DNA of 64,000 nucleotides from Butyriboletus loyo (Eukaryota > Basidiomycota > Agaricomycetes > Boletales > Boletaceae), in assembly GCA_038093515.1 (NCBI GenBank), contig JBBPSI010000045.1, positions 1 through 64,000 on the forward strand, read 5' to 3'. The notes beneath the pieces are model-generated. The model saw nothing but the letters and a program-made list of their open reading frames with translations. It had not been told where the DNA came from and ran no database searches. Positions 1 through 12,057 of this stretch are shown one piece after another (within the stretch, counting starts at the first letter, position 1; each line of letters opens with the position of its first letter). The translations under genes and the position numbers were made by a program.

Positions 1-71
1 CCATGGACAAAAGTATCGCCCTTTTCTCTTCTACTTTTGCTTTTCTCTAGAAACATGAACCTCCGTTCCAG

Positions 72-549
72 GTCGGTCGCGGCCGACGTACACTTTTGCG
101 ATCGTCACTACCCACGCAAGCAAAGCCCTGAACTGGTTACATGACCGACAACCAGTCATCCTCTCCACCGCAGATGACATTAATCGTTGGTTAGACACCT
201 CGCAGACATGGTCTTCTGATCTCGCTCGTTTACTTCACCCTTGGGAGGACACCACGACCCCGCTTCAATGGTACGTGCTCCGTTCTTCAGTTAGTCACTA
301 CTCTGCTCATTGCACTTTAGCTATCAAGTCCCAAAGGAAATTGGCAAAGTCGGCACGGAGTCTGCCAAATTTATCGAGCCCATTGCCAACCGCAAAGATG
401 GTATTGTGGCAATGTTCGCCAAGCAAAGGTCGAAACAGGCCGAGTCTTCGGCGAAACGCAAACGTAGTTCCACTCCAACCCCCTTGCCAACTTTTGAGAA
501 AGCAGCCAAGACAGAAGAGCATGAAGAGAAAAAGGTAAAATCAGTGTAA
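72..549 (+). CDS. SRAP/HMCES-like DNA-protein crosslink sensor, 5' end missing
   Basis: This is the C-terminal part of a SRAP-domain protein (HMCES/YedK family), which senses abasic sites in single-stranded DNA by a covalent link through its N-terminal Cys. That Cys lies upstream of the window. Seen exons are about 72-270 and 321-549, with a GT-AG intron 271-320. The peptide contains the family pattern TYTFAIVTTHASKAL, then DRQPVIL, a Trp-Leu-Asp helix, and after the intron YQVPKEIGKVGTES ending in an Ile-Glu-Pro-Ile segment. The tail is basic and Lys-rich, as is usual for eukaryotic members. The left exon boundary is uncertain: an in-frame stop at 56-58 shows that the exon begins after it, and 72 is the best acceptor. 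It converges on PCT1 206 bp away. Family assignment rests on these motifs and is fairly sure. Confidence 0.8.
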
Positions 550-755
550 CGCTTTCACTCGTCGAATGGTTCCTTTCCGAGTTCCTTGGTGTACGATTGG
601 ATGACAGCCCAAAACATAACCCACTAGTCCCCAGTCTTTCGCTATAATGTACTATCGTCTACAGATGCGAATCTAAATGGAATCTATCTTCGAATATACA
701 CGGTCGTGTCGCAGATCAAATTTACAGCTATCACGCCAGTAGTTTCGAAGTTCAA

Positions 756-2128
756 CTAGTGTTGCTTCCTGTCCCCAAAATCGGAGCCCTGGGCCTTGAG
801 TTCTGCACGACCCATCTTTTCCAGCTTCTTATCAAAACCCCCCTGGCGATAACCGGAAACAATACGTTCCAACAAATCTGAAGTAGAGACGCCTGATGTA
901 CGACGGGTCGGCATAAATTGGCCTGGGTATGACGTCTATCAGCTCAATCATTGCTGGCGCCTTGGAAACAATGTCTCACCTCTTGCCTTCACGAATGCAT
1001 AGACATCACCATGACCCTCGGCGGCATATGGCTGCTCGTCATGCGCGACGTAGTCGATCTTCCATTTGTCAAGAAATGCGGCATCTATGATCCAAGGACA
1101 GTCAGGAATGACCTCGTCAACCCAGCGACAATGTCGGACGGCTTCACATCTAAACGATATCAGTAATGAATAGACCGTTTTCGGGAGTGCCAACCGTTCT
1201 GCATGGCTCATGACAGAAGGAGCCTTGGATGCAATGACATCTTCATCAGTACTCACGCCAACGAGGAGATGAACGTTTGGGAAAGAAAGCTTTGCCTGTC
1301 TCAGTTGCAAAGCATGGCTAGCACATCGAGAGTCAGGTACAAACGCGGGCCGAGTCGGATTGATTCGTACCCAAAGTGGAAGAGATCATATACACCTGAT
1401 ACATACCTCAGTACTAGATATGAAGCAGGATCGCAACCTGTCTCACCGTCGGCGAAAATGCGCACTGGTCTGCCTGTAGGAGGCGGATTGATGTAGTATG
1501 GGCGACCGGGCTCTCCGTTGATCGCTCTCTGGACAAAAGCCTGGATGTCTTCGGGTTGGAGCGCAGCAGGATTGCAGGCTAAAACAGAATTGTACGTCGG
1601 GGGTTCCGGAACTAAAACCTGTTGAGCAGTCGGTGGCGGGGTCGGGTGTCGGGAAGTGGAAGGAGAGGGGGGGTTATCCTCGATCTGAGAGGTCAGTGTC
1701 GAATTCGAGGAGGCATGGTGCAAGCTAGTGAATAGGAAACCTTTAGCTGCTTGATGCTGACCCGCGCCTGCGGTTATGCTGGATTCAACGTCGCCGTCGT
1801 ATGTTTGAGAGTCCGTGCCATCATCGGAGAGCAAGCTCGATGCCAGTTGATGCCTAGCCCGGGAAGGTAGCTTGGACGAGTGCGGGGCATTCGGAGCACG
1901 GTTTGTGCGGACGGAGACTGGGACAGAGATGGCGGACCCGCCGTCGTCGGTCAAAGGGTCGTTGTCCTCTTCCGAGCTAAAGAATGATGAGGAAGATGGA
2001 GGCGAGAGACGAAGAGAGACTTGCGCATCGTAAGTGGGGGAATCGATCGGATGGGGGTACTTTCCAAAGGAGCGCTTGGAGTGGAGCGTCTTCTTGTGGT
2101 GGTGAAGCAGATCCGCTGGTGATTCCAT
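756..2128 (-). CDS. PCT1: choline-phosphate cytidylyltransferase
   Basis: CTP:phosphocholine cytidylyltransferase makes CDP-choline, the rate-setting step of the Kennedy route to phosphatidylcholine. Five exons, complement(756-922, 980-1149, 1195-1317, 1371-1395, 1447-2128), encode 388 aa. The first ~210 residues are Ser/Pro-rich and disordered. The catalytic fold begins at FADGVYDLFHFGH, whose His-Phe-Gly-His is the HxGH nucleotide-binding motif near residue 237; the second signature, RTSGVSTSDLL, lies near residue 342. All introns are GT-AG of 45-57 nt, and one exon is only 25 nt. After the RTSG signature only about 37 residues follow, so the long amphipathic membrane-binding region of animal CCT is absent or much shortened. 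The start codon is 54 bp from the start chosen for the divergent amidohydrolase, so the two probably share a promoter region. Confidence 0.93.
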
Positions 2129-2182
2129 TGGATGGAGGATGCTGGTAGAGTGCCACCGACTTCAAACTGGTCATTGTCAGAC

Positions 2183-4754
2183 ATGCCCAACCTCCCACAT
2201 CCATCGTCCAGTCCGCACCACTTCCGTCTCAGAGCAATCGTCGTCTCCCTGCTCGCTTTTGGTGCGGCGCTGGTGATAGGCCGTGCTCCTACTTCACAGC
2301 ACTATGCCCTCTGCTCTCCGGGCCGCAAAATATACACAGTCGATACTGCCCACCCAAACGTCGAGTGCATCGTCGTGAGCAACACCACAATTACAGATGT
2401 TGGGGACCTCGGTGAGCACCACTCCGTCCCCCTTCGTCTACTCTCTGACAGGCTGTCATGGCGCAGTGGACATCAAAGCGCGCTGGCGCTGGCGCCATAT
2501 ACCCAGCAACCTCGCCAACTTTCAAATACCATGGCCACTCAACTTTTGGCAGCCCTCGCTACCCATCTCGTTTTTGGAACACAATAGTATCGTGGTTCCG
2601 GGCCTCACAGGTAGCGTTCAATGTACCGCAGACCGAGCGCGACGCCGACCATTAACAGACGCCCATGCACACGTGTTGCAATACGGCGCTGCCATGAACC
2701 TTGACCTTACTGGTTGCAGGTCAAAACAAGGTAGGACCTCTCGTGCTTCGTGACCCAAGCTCACCAAATGTAGAGGTACTGCAGCGAGTCGTTCACCATG
2801 TCAAGTCACACCCCGACATTCTAGCCGATCCATCCCGCTGGATCGTGGGTATGGGATGGGACCAAAATCTGTGGGCAGATCCCCACTACCCCACTGCTGT
2901 CTGTGCCTTTATTCTTCATCGGACCTTTCCTCGTTTGAACGATTACCAGGACGACTTTGACTTGGAATCTCTACTCAGGGGTCGCCGAATATACCTAGAT
3001 CGTGTTGATGTGCATGCAGCATGGGTTTCCAACCGTGTGCTGCAGTTGATGGGCGAGCTACCTAACGAGGTCGACGGTGGCTTGATCATCCGTGATTCGT
3101 CTGGAAAGCCTACAGGTAAAACTGCTCACAACTTTGTGAATCGAACCCACTCATGGAGTTCAGGAATTTTCGTGGACGCCGCAATGGACATTGTGCCAGT
3201 TCCAGCCCTAACAAAGACCCAGCTGCGCGACTACTTTGACAGAACTGTCAGGGATGCGCACGCTGTAGGCTTGACCTCCGTCCACGATGCCGCCACAGAA
3301 TCCCATGAGATCCAATTTTATCAGGAGTATGTTCTTGGACTATTCACACCAACGTGGACTGATTTTCGTCAAGATATGCCTCAACTCGGAAACTTCCTGT
3401 ACGTCCATTGTTCGCTCAAGCTCGTATATACTGGAACCCCCCTAGCTCCGGCTTTACCTCATGGGCCACATTGAATCCGATGAATACTGGGGTAAAAACC
3501 TAACTCGCCTCATTGACTATGGTATCGCAGAGCGTCTCAATCTTCGTAGCGTCAAGCTTTTCACCGATGGTTTGTCTCGCTGAATGTTTCTCAGACTTGT
3601 ACGACTCACACAGTTCAAGGTGCACTTGGCTCCTTTGGAGCAGCTCTATTAGAGCCGGTTCGTGTCGTGTTCAATCCTGAAACTGGTTTTTGATTCAGAA
3701 CAGTACTCAGACGACCCATCAATTAATGGACTCATGCGCGTACAACCACGGACATTGTCAACCCTTGTGAAACAATTCTGGCAAGACGGTTGGCAAGTGG
3801 TGTGTATTCAGTGTATCTTGTGCTCTTCATGCCTCCGCTGATCAAACACCTGCATAGAACATCCACTGTATCGGTGACCGTGCCAATCACGTTGTGCTCG
3901 ACATCTTTGAAGATATTCTATCTAATTCGGAACATGGAAGTGCAGCTGAACGACGTCCGCGCATCGAGCATGCGCAAATTATGACTCTCGACGACCTAGA
4001 GCGAGTTGGACGGCTTCAAGGTATGTCCTACTTTTTTCTTGCTAGTGATTGAGAAACCGAAATACAAGCAGTGATACCCAGTGTCCAGCCCACGCATGCG
4101 TGAGTTCGCCACATGGTCCGGTCTGTAATAATTGATACGACCTTCAAGCTTACAGAACGAGCGACATGTGGTACGCAGAACGACGTTTGGTAACTACTAT
4201 CTTACTCGGTTAATCGTTTGTTTCTGAATGAAAACTCCAGGGCCCAGCAAGAATCAGAGGAGCGTATGCATATCAGACCATGATTCGGTGTGTTCGATTT
4301 TGTACGCCCATACTGATCTTGTAGCTTATATCTGCCTAAGAACTTCCAACACGGGGGTTCTGCCTCTCGGTTCCGACTTTCCTGTTGAAGGCATCAACCC
4401 TTTGTTAGGCTTCTACGCCGCCGTATCTCGTCTCTCCCCTTCCGGAGACTCGCCTCATGGACCACAAGGATGGTGCGACGCGTCGTATGTAGTTGTTGAC
4501 TGGTTCATCGATTCGTGATTCGTTCCAGGTACCCGTCAGAGCGTCTGACACGGACTCAAGCACTGAAAGGAATGACCCTGGATGCTGCCTACGCAGCCTT
4601 TGCAGAGGATAAACTAGGTTCACTCACGATAGGCAAGAAGGCGGACTTTGTGGTTTTAGATCGGGATATCATGACCGTCCCAGTTTCAGAGATCCTGGCG
4701 ACCAAAGTGAAGGCGACAGTCATAGACGGCGAGGTGGTCTACGGCAACCTATGA
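2183..4754 (+). CDS. membrane-anchored amidohydrolase family 3 protein (YtcJ-like)
   Basis: Metal-dependent hydrolase of the amidohydrolase-3 group; substrate unknown. Sixteen exons: 2183-2411, 2467-2610, 2659-2730, 2774-2898, 2950-3115, 3164-3326, 3374-3398, 3446-3569, 3620-3657, 3704-3799, 3858-4020, 4072-4099, 4156-4189, 4241-4287, 4341-4472, 4529-4754. Together they give 603 aa in one frame. A hydrophobic segment ([15 protein letters not shown], residues ~18-32) suggests an N-terminal membrane anchor. The metal site is DAHAH shortly after VVPGL; later family markers are [27 protein letters not shown] and a C-terminal [10 protein letters not shown]. An upstream in-frame ATG at 2132 would leave only 3 bp to the PCT1 start, so 2183 is preferred. 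Every join keeps phase and restores conserved sequence, so the model is strong although sixteen exons is dense even for this window. Confidence 0.88.
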
Positions 4755-4975
4755 ATACCCATACTGGCACTCCGTCTGTCTACCAGGTGATTCCCCGTGC
4801 CTATTCGCAATCGTAACATCCCAGTCGCCTGTCGCGTTTCAATCGGATGAGATACAAACCTCAATGTCCTTTGCTAGGGAAAGTCCTACCTTCTCTACAA
4901 CGTCTTGTATGTATGTAATGTATCGGCAGGTAAAACTATAGTATCCAAACTGGTATAAACTACACCACACTCGTG

Positions 4976-7245
4976 CTAAACTGCGCTTTCAAGTCCAGCC
5001 TTGCTCACCCTCCGCATCGGTTGAAGCGTATTTTCATTGACCGGCGCCCTGCGCATATGTCGATAACGTCCCTCTCTATCCTTGATCTCCACGTCCTGAC
5101 CCATGGCGACCTCCCCCACATCGTCCGTATCTTGCACTGTAAACATCGGAGGTAAACTTTCTCGCGCGTGACCCGGTCTCCGACTCTGCGCGGCGTACGA
5201 ATAGCTCGTTGGTGGATCTCCGCTGTCCCCCTGTCCTGGGTTGACTGGCGCTACGCCGACCGATTTCCCGCCGAGTTCTTGTTCCTCAAAGGTCATCAGC
5301 TCCGAGACGAACCCAATGTTCGGAGAGATTCCCTTGCGGCGTTCGAGGACAAAGGCATAGGCACGCGAGAGTGTCCAGTGATTCGCATGAATAAGGTAGG
5401 CCATCACGGCGGTCACAGAGCGCGACTTGCCCACTTTGCAATGCACGTAGGTGCTCGCTCCAAACAGACTTGCCTCATCTTTACAAAAAAGAAACGGGTC
5501 AAAAATACGGATTGAGCGAGCGGGAATGATTGAATCCACAATTCCGATTTCAAAAAAGAAAGTGTAAAGAAGGACGCCCTACCTAGCATCTCACAAGCCT
5601 CCTTCAATCCCCTGGTAATTTGATCCTCTTCGACCGTATCCCTCATCGGGATTTTTACATACCGCTCGAAATTCTCCCTCAAATTGAGCCCGTGATCGTC
5701 ATCACACTCTGCTGCAATGTTCAGTATCCTCTTGATCCCGAGTGACTTGAGCTCCTGTACGTGCTCTGGTAGGGTCAGCTCCGGGCCGAGATACAAAAAG
5801 TGTGGAAGGATCATCGAGACGGTGAACGTCGGGAACTCGCCCTCTTTTGAAGTTGTCTGGAGGTCATCTGGCCGCGCCGTGCTTGGTGATGGGGGATGAG
5901 GTGTACACAGCGGTGTGTCAGGTGTGCGGGGTGGTGTTGGACGGACGAATCTGGGAGATGGGGGTGGGAGGAAGTCGGCTGGGCTGGTAGTCCAGCGCGG
6001 CGATGGCACAGGGGGCGTGTGGTTTGAATGTAAGAGATTGAGGTGCGAAGGAGACTGTGGAGGGAGATAGAGGGTGTTGCCGTTGGGGCTCGCTGAGAGT
6101 TGTGAGGGGGTGATGGGAAGTGTCGCCGAGCGAGTGGGGGTAGTGCGGACGTGAAGCTGGGGAAGAGAAAGCTGTCGTTCGTCGTCGTCGTTTGTGATTA
6201 AACGCGTGAGATTTGGCGCGCTTGGACGTCGAGGGGGTGCGGGCCGACGGAATGAAAGCTGTGATGGTGGAGGGGAACTGTTAGTGTCGTTTAGTTGATC
6301 CGAAGTCGTCGTCGGCATGATCGGCAACGGTGACGGCATGGGCTGATCGATTTCGAAATGGGCCTGGGTTGGGGCAGAAGTGTTGAGGTGGAAGAGGCCT
6401 TTGCTCTTTGCGCTCTTCAACGGTGGTTCTGAACCGTCGGGATCTGGAGGATGGAGTGATTGTGTTACGAGGTAATTTCGAAGACCTAGATGGGATTGTG
6501 CAGCTGCTATACCGCCTCGCAAGTAATGTACGCGACCCTGACCGAGAAGCGACGATATGACGAGGAGGAGAGCCCATGCGGTGACCTGGAGGTTATCAAT
6601 TTCAGAGTCGTCTGTTTCCTCACCATGTACGATGACGACGTCGCCGTCCCAGGAGGGGGAGGATGGAAGGGTGTCCCAGCGATGCTTGTCTTGGTCTGAG
6701 GTGATGAACTGGCGGAGAGCGGCGAGAGACTGGAAGCCGCTGCCTGGTTTGCGACATCGCTTGAGGATGAGGGATGGGATGGCGATGTTGACGCTGTCGA
6801 TGATGTGAGAAGCGTGGTAGGCAGCGAGGGGCCGCGTGTCGACGACGATGGGGGGCGTGGGCGTGGCGAGACGCGCGGAGAGGACGTCGGGACGCCAGGC
6901 AGAGGCAGGGATGGTGCGGTCTGGGAAGTCCGGGGGAAGGGGGTTGTCGTCGGGGGTATAGAAGACGGGGGACGGGGTGGGCGGGGAATGCACGGGAGAG
7001 GAGAGCTTTGGGAGCGCGGAAAAGGAGCGTATGGGGCGGAGACGGAGATTGTTCTGCACACTGGCGCGCAACTTGGCGAGGTCGGCGAGGGCGCGTGCAA
7101 AATCATCGGACTCGCCGTCAGTGGAGAGAGTGAAGTCGTTGGCGGGGGAGAGCGCGACGAGGCGGCCGCTGTCGTCGTCGTCGTCGTCGTCACTGTCGAG
7201 GGGGCTGGCTGGCTGCATGGGTAGCTTAGCGCGTTGGGAGGGCAT
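4976..7245 (-). CDS. rhodanese plus dual-specificity phosphatase
   Basis: Protein phosphatase of the fungal Pps1/MAPK-phosphatase type, acting on phosphotyrosine and phosphothreonine; the target kinase is unknown. Two exons, complement(4976-5478, 5583-7245), encode 721 aa with one 104-nt GT-AG intron. Residues ~105-240 look like a rhodanese (CDC25-homology) module containing VVDTRPLAAYHASHI. A Pro/Ser-rich linker follows. The DSP domain starts near VSMILPHFLYLGPE, has a candidate general-acid Asp in IPMRDTVEED, and its active site is VHCKVGKSRS, with catalytic Cys near residue 569 and the Arg six residues later. The N-terminus has an Asp run (DDDDDDD) from GTC repeats. A second Met at 7218 is possible. 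It is head to head with DEF1, starts 135 bp apart, and convergent with the amidohydrolase. Confidence 0.9.
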
Positions 7246-7380
7246 CTTGGAGGAGGAGGCAGCAATGACAAACTGGGGGGGTTAATTCCATTTTCGTGGG
7301 GGGTCGTGTCAAAAATTGAAACTCCACCGAGTAGAAGGCAGAGCAACCCGAGCGAGTCCGTTCAAAGTGTCCATTGCAAC

Positions 7381-10300
7381 ATGTCGTACAAACCCGCAGC
7401 GTTTCGATTCCAGCAGCAGCCAGACAAGTCAGGAGGCGACTTCAAATACCGCACCCAAGTCCACCAACTCCAGGAATGCTTTCCTGACTTCTCCGTCGAA
7501 GGCACCTCCTTGTCCTCCTACTCCCACCGTTCCACTCATCCTTCTTTCCAGACCTCCAGTCCCTCCTTTTCGAGGTCGCCGGCGACGTCCAGCTTGCAGC
7601 ACAGAGAATCAGCGAAGGTCCTTCCTTACATTCTTTTTCTTGCTCGCCGTCCTCAATCGCTATCTCAGGTCACGCAGAACAGTGGGGCTCCGTGAAAAGC
7701 AAAAAAGACAAAAAACTGCCTACCACCTCCCACCCAAGCCCAAAGGATCCCTCCATCTCTCGCGATCGTACTGACTCGCGTGGCAGTCGCGGCGGTCGTG
7801 GCGGTCGTGGTGGTCCAACAAGAGGTGCCCGCGGTCGCGGCTCGGCACGAAGTGGGTCCGGGGTGAACGGCCATGCCTCACGCCCTTCACATCCCGGAAA
7901 AACGTCCTCACCCGCCCCCGATTCCGTGGACAAGGTGCCCGTCGAGGACTTTTCTGACCCAGTCTATCCCGACAAATCTGACTCGCTAAATGGCATCCCG
8001 TCAGCACCGCACGACTCTCTTTCTGATCCCAATCCTACCGCGGAGCTTCCTACGTCAGATCCCTCACTCCCTGTCCACCCTTCCTCGACGCCCTCCTCGT
8101 GGGGCGTCAGCCCTTGGGGTGCACAAGACCACTCGACATCCACACCTGCCACATCAACCACCTCAATATCAGCTGCCCCAAGACCCACGAAACTACCAGC
8201 AACGTCGAAACTGTCTTGGGCTCAAATTGCACGGTATGACATTCCTTTTTCTTCTCTGCCCGAATCTCCCTCTTCATATATCTTCCGCAGACCACAAGAA
8301 AAACCAGCCGTTGCACCACCACCTCCAGTAGCTGCACGCGTCCCTCCTTCAGTACTTGAACCAGCGGAGCCCGCCCTGGCACCACTCGCCAATAGTGATT
8401 CAGACCTAATAGGTGATGGTTGGGAGGATCCAATAACCGTACAACCCCCTACTTGGGATGATGAGCAACAAGTCAAACCTCCTCCTGAGGGTGCTTGGTC
8501 CTCTCCGGTGCAGACTCAACCAGAGGTCCAGGATGAAGCTCCTGTCCATCTACCTCAAGAGGAACCTACACCTGAGATTCCTGCACTTGTGCCTTCCGAC
8601 CCAGTCTCAGTTCCTCAACAACCAACAGAAGAGCTGGTTGCTGTCCCAGCACCATCAAAGTCCCCGGTGTCTATCCCTCGGTCGTCTGCTGCCTCACATC
8701 GTAGTGCGAACAAGTACAAGGCAATCGACCAGGCTGTCGTTATGCCTACCTCGAGTTTCAACCCAGGACTCGAAAAAGTTGGCATGCAATTCGGTAGTTT
8801 GAGCCTCGGTGGTGATGTGATCGAGTCATCCCCGTGAGTTACTCCTTACCCTGGTTGGCGTTCTGGCTGATTGGTATCGGTAGGACCGAGCCCGCGCCAG
8901 TTTCAGAACTAGCTTCAATGAAGGCAAAGCAGTCACCCCACCAGCCTATTCAATCATTGCCTCAGGCACAGGCATCTGCCCAAGAGTCACCCGTAGCCAC
9001 GTCCCCAGCCCAATCTACAATCGCACCGACTCAAATCGCACCCCAACAGCAGGCCGCACCTCCAGCACCTGCGCCCGTGCCCGCACCCGCACCTGCACCA
9101 GCCCCCGCGCCCGCACCTGCTTCCGTTCCTCAATCGCAACCGTCGCTCACATCCACCATCTCACACCCCTCGATCTCAACCTCGGTCAGCCAGCCGATAA
9201 TTTCCACCTCCCCTGCCTTCTCTCAACAACAACCTCAGGCTTCTATCCATCCATCCCTCTCCCACCACCACCAGCAAGTACCTTTGACCCAGCACCAAGT
9301 TCCGACTCACCAATATACCCACCACGGTCTTCCCACCCATCTCGATTCTACCCAGAATCCTCCCCAGCAATCTCAACACGCAGCCCAGCCCTCGCAGCCT
9401 CAAGCCTCTGCAGCCCATTCGGCGTACTTCCGGCAAGCGGAAGCACCTTACTTCCATACCCCCACCCCACCCGCTGGACAGGGTCAGGACTACAACATCT
9501 TTGGTCAAATCGGCCAACAACATCCTTCTCAGACATCGCACTTGGGTGCGTTCGCTAACAATGACTATGGGTATGGTGATAGTCAGAGGGTACGTGTTTT
9601 ATTTGTTCTGCAAATACGTGACTGAGGTTATCCAGGGCTTCTATGAGTCGTACGCTCAATCACCCGCCTTCGGAGGAAGCCGCAATGTTCTCGGTCACGA
9701 TGATGTCAAAGGTCTTCCCGCCTCCCAACAACTTCCAGGAAACACTGTCCTCCCACCCTCGAACGCCCAATCTTCGCAACTTCCTCCCCAGGGTGGCGCA
9801 CAACCTCAACCATCCGGCGGCCAAGGCCCTCAGCAAAGCTACCCTCCTCCCGTCCCCTACTACTACCCTTACCCGCAAAATCAGTATTACGGTACCCCAT
9901 ACAATTCAGGCTATGGTGTTCCTCAGCCGTTCGTCAAGTATCCTACCATGTTCCAGCCTGGTCCTCCTACCCAGGGCGCAGCACCGTCTCCAGGGGGCAA
10001 GCAAGGTCCCGGCTCGGTGCAGTCCCAGTCGGACCATTATGGTCGGGGGCTTTACGGTCAACAACACCACCCAACCTCGGCCTATGATGATCTTGGATAT
10101 CAGCACCATGCACCACAACACAATCACGCGGCAGGAATGAACAACCTCACGTCGAACGAGTATAGCAAGCACCCACAACTGTACGGTGGGCAAGCTATCC
10201 AAAGTTTTATGGGCCTCGGTCAGGGCAACGCGGCCGCGTCGGGTCCTTCGCTCGCCCAACGCGCGGGTGGTACGTCCCCTGAGACGGCATACAAGCCCTA

Positions 10301-10580
10301 TTCTCAAAACGTTGGTGTGAAAGACGGCGCTGCAGGCGTTGGTGTCGGCCAAGGTGTTGGCCAACCCCAGTCGGGGCGCGGTGTTCAGCAAGCACATACC
10401 CAAGGCGGTTTCTATGGGGGTAACCGCTTTGGCTCGAGTGCTGGTGCTGGCGGGCCACAGGCCCAACAAGGACAACAAGGCACGCAAGGCCCACAAGGTC
10501 ATGTGGGGTACCCGCAGGGCAATTCGGATGCCAACTTTTACCAGTATCAGCCAAGGCAACAACAGGGCTACTGGCAGTAA
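7381..10580 (+). CDS. DEF1: Def1-like RNA polymerase II degradation factor with CUE domain
   Basis: Def1 helps to ubiquitylate and remove stalled RNA polymerase II; its CUE domain binds ubiquitin-like partners. Exons 7381-7501, 7552-7617, 7669-8833, 8884-9589, 9636-10580 give 1000 aa. The CUE domain spans residues ~18-65 and reads across the first two introns (HQLQECFPDFSVEDLQS and then a LAAQRISEG helix). An RGG-type patch (SRGGRGGRGGPTRGARGRG) follows near residue 105. The rest is very low complexity: Pro/Ser, then an Ala-Pro run, then Gln/Tyr/Gly-rich sequence to the end, as in yeast Def1. The first intron (7502-7551) starts with GC rather than GT, which the CUE reading frame requires. No other fungal family combines an N-terminal CUE with such a Q-rich tail, so the call is fairly sure. 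Confidence 0.85.
9061..9120 (+). repeat. Ala-Pro-coding tandem repeat inside DEF1
   Basis: A run of degenerate CCNGCN units encodes about ten Ala-Pro dipeptides in the disordered region of Def1. It is a low-complexity coding tract, not a mobile element. Confidence 0.85.
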
Positions 10581-11121
10581 TTAAAGTAATGATTTAGTTG
10601 ACTGTTCCAAGTGAGTTCTGTCTGCGCCTCTGATCATGATCATGTTCAGGCTTCTTTCTCCGTTGTGCCGTACTCTCGTCTCACTTCGTATACATATCTC
10701 CTTTCCCCCTCTCGTTTCTCTCTCTTGCTTCAGCTGTTTGATATCATAGTTGTTACAGTTCCGAAGCAGTATGCGTTCCAATGTACTTCCTAGCAACATG
10801 TTTCCAACAGGCAGCTTTCTCTAAGCACTCGAAAACTCTGATTAACGCCTCGCTGCCAGTGGGGTGGGTACACGGCTTGTTGAGCATTTACTTGGTCACG
10901 ATCGCTGACCGCAAAACGGCGGGGCGATGTTCGTAAGCATGGAAAGATCCACGAATTGCTCCGGAAGTTGGTGCACACAGGTAACATAAACAGAGATGTA
11001 CAGAAACGATGAAAAAAGGACACATTCTCAACCCCGTCACACCGAACACATCAAACTCGTAGAGTGTGTGTGCGTACAAAACAACGTGCGAGATCAGGAC
11101 CCGCATCCCGTATTTTTTTAT
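10581..11121. other. convergent intergenic region
   Basis: Region between the stops of DEF1 and RPS28. It should hold both 3' untranslated regions. I see no coherent reading frame, repeat or RNA gene. Confidence 0.6.
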
Positions 11122-11552
11122 TCACCGCAAGCGGCTGTCAACGATGCCCCCGTTAGTTCCCAGCAAACGCCCGCCCAGGGAAGAGAGGGAGGCAGAAACG
11201 GAATCGCTTACCGGGCTTCGCGCTCGCTTTCCAACAACGCGAGGATGTCCTCTTCCCGAACGGGACCCTTGACGTTTCGGATGATCGTTCGCGTCGTGTC
11301 GTCCATGAACTCGACGCGTACTTGGGTGACACCACCTCGAGACCCAGTTCGTCCAAGAACCTAGAAAAGTAGACGAGTGGGAGTTGCCATGCTTTTTTTT
11401 CAGTGGAATCGCACGCGTCGTTTGGGAGATATGGAAATGACCTTGATTACTTTGGCAAGCTTGACGGGTGCTTTTGATGAATCCTGAAAGACGAGTTAGT
11501 ACCGTGGTTTGAGAACCGGGAGGTGGGGCGGGTAATGATGCGGACGTACCAT
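11122..11552 (-). CDS. RPS28: 40S ribosomal protein eS28
   Basis: Small-subunit ribosomal protein that sits at the mRNA exit. Exons complement(11122-11134, 11212-11360, 11442-11483, 11550-11552) give exactly 68 aa, the usual length. The product contains [19 protein letters not shown], then [18 protein letters not shown] and ends ESEREARRLR. The first coding exon is only the start codon: ATG is followed directly by GTACGT and the reading frame resumes 66 nt later with the codons for [12 protein letters not shown]. The last coding exon is 13 nt. Intron-rich, short-exon structure is common for fungal ribosomal protein genes, whose introns often matter for expression. Identity is certain; the split after ATG follows from phase and from the absence of another in-frame start. 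Confidence 0.96.
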
Positions 11553-12057
11553 GTTGATGAGGAGGAATCTGTTGATGAACGCACAAACGGATGGTGTGGA
11601 TTAGTATGGTGTGTAAAACAAGATTAAGGTTCAAGATACGGACGAAACTCCGCCGGCTAAATCCGACTCGACCCGGGCCGAGACGTGGTGGCTTGAGCAC
11701 ATAAGTATCGTAGGGCTAACACCTACTAATGAGCCGCGCACAGGTGATTTCCTGTGCACTGACTTTGCACTAACGAACGGGCTGGATTGACGACGCCGAC
11801 ATGGGTATCATTTAAATTCACTGGTCTGAGGTATGGGAATAAAAAACATATCAATATCCGAAGTGATTAACTCGCATGGCAATACATCTAAATATACACC
11901 AGAGCGAAACTAAAAAACAAAAGGCGGACGAGAACAAACAGATAGCATGTAACAAACCATAAACAGAACCAAGGCTGGCTTAGATCTCCTCGAGGAACCG
12001 TAAAATCATAAGACGTGACACTCATAGGCAATCCCGAGGGGCATACTTACCAGAAAG
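11553..12057. other. intergenic, RPS28 upstream region
   Basis: About 500 bp between RPS28 and the SAP-domain gene, both on the minus strand. It should contain the RPS28 promoter and the 3' end of the next gene. The middle is A-rich (around 11840-11950). No gene is recognised. Confidence 0.5.

Noticed and set aside
6507..7346. Long Ser/Pro/Thr-rich open frame on the minus strand
   Set aside because: It is a shifted frame of the phosphatase gene in a G/C-biased low-complexity region; the other frame has the rhodanese domain.
9906..10562. Open frame of ~218 codons opposite DEF1
   Set aside because: Shadow of the Gln/Gly-rich coding tract, with no motif.
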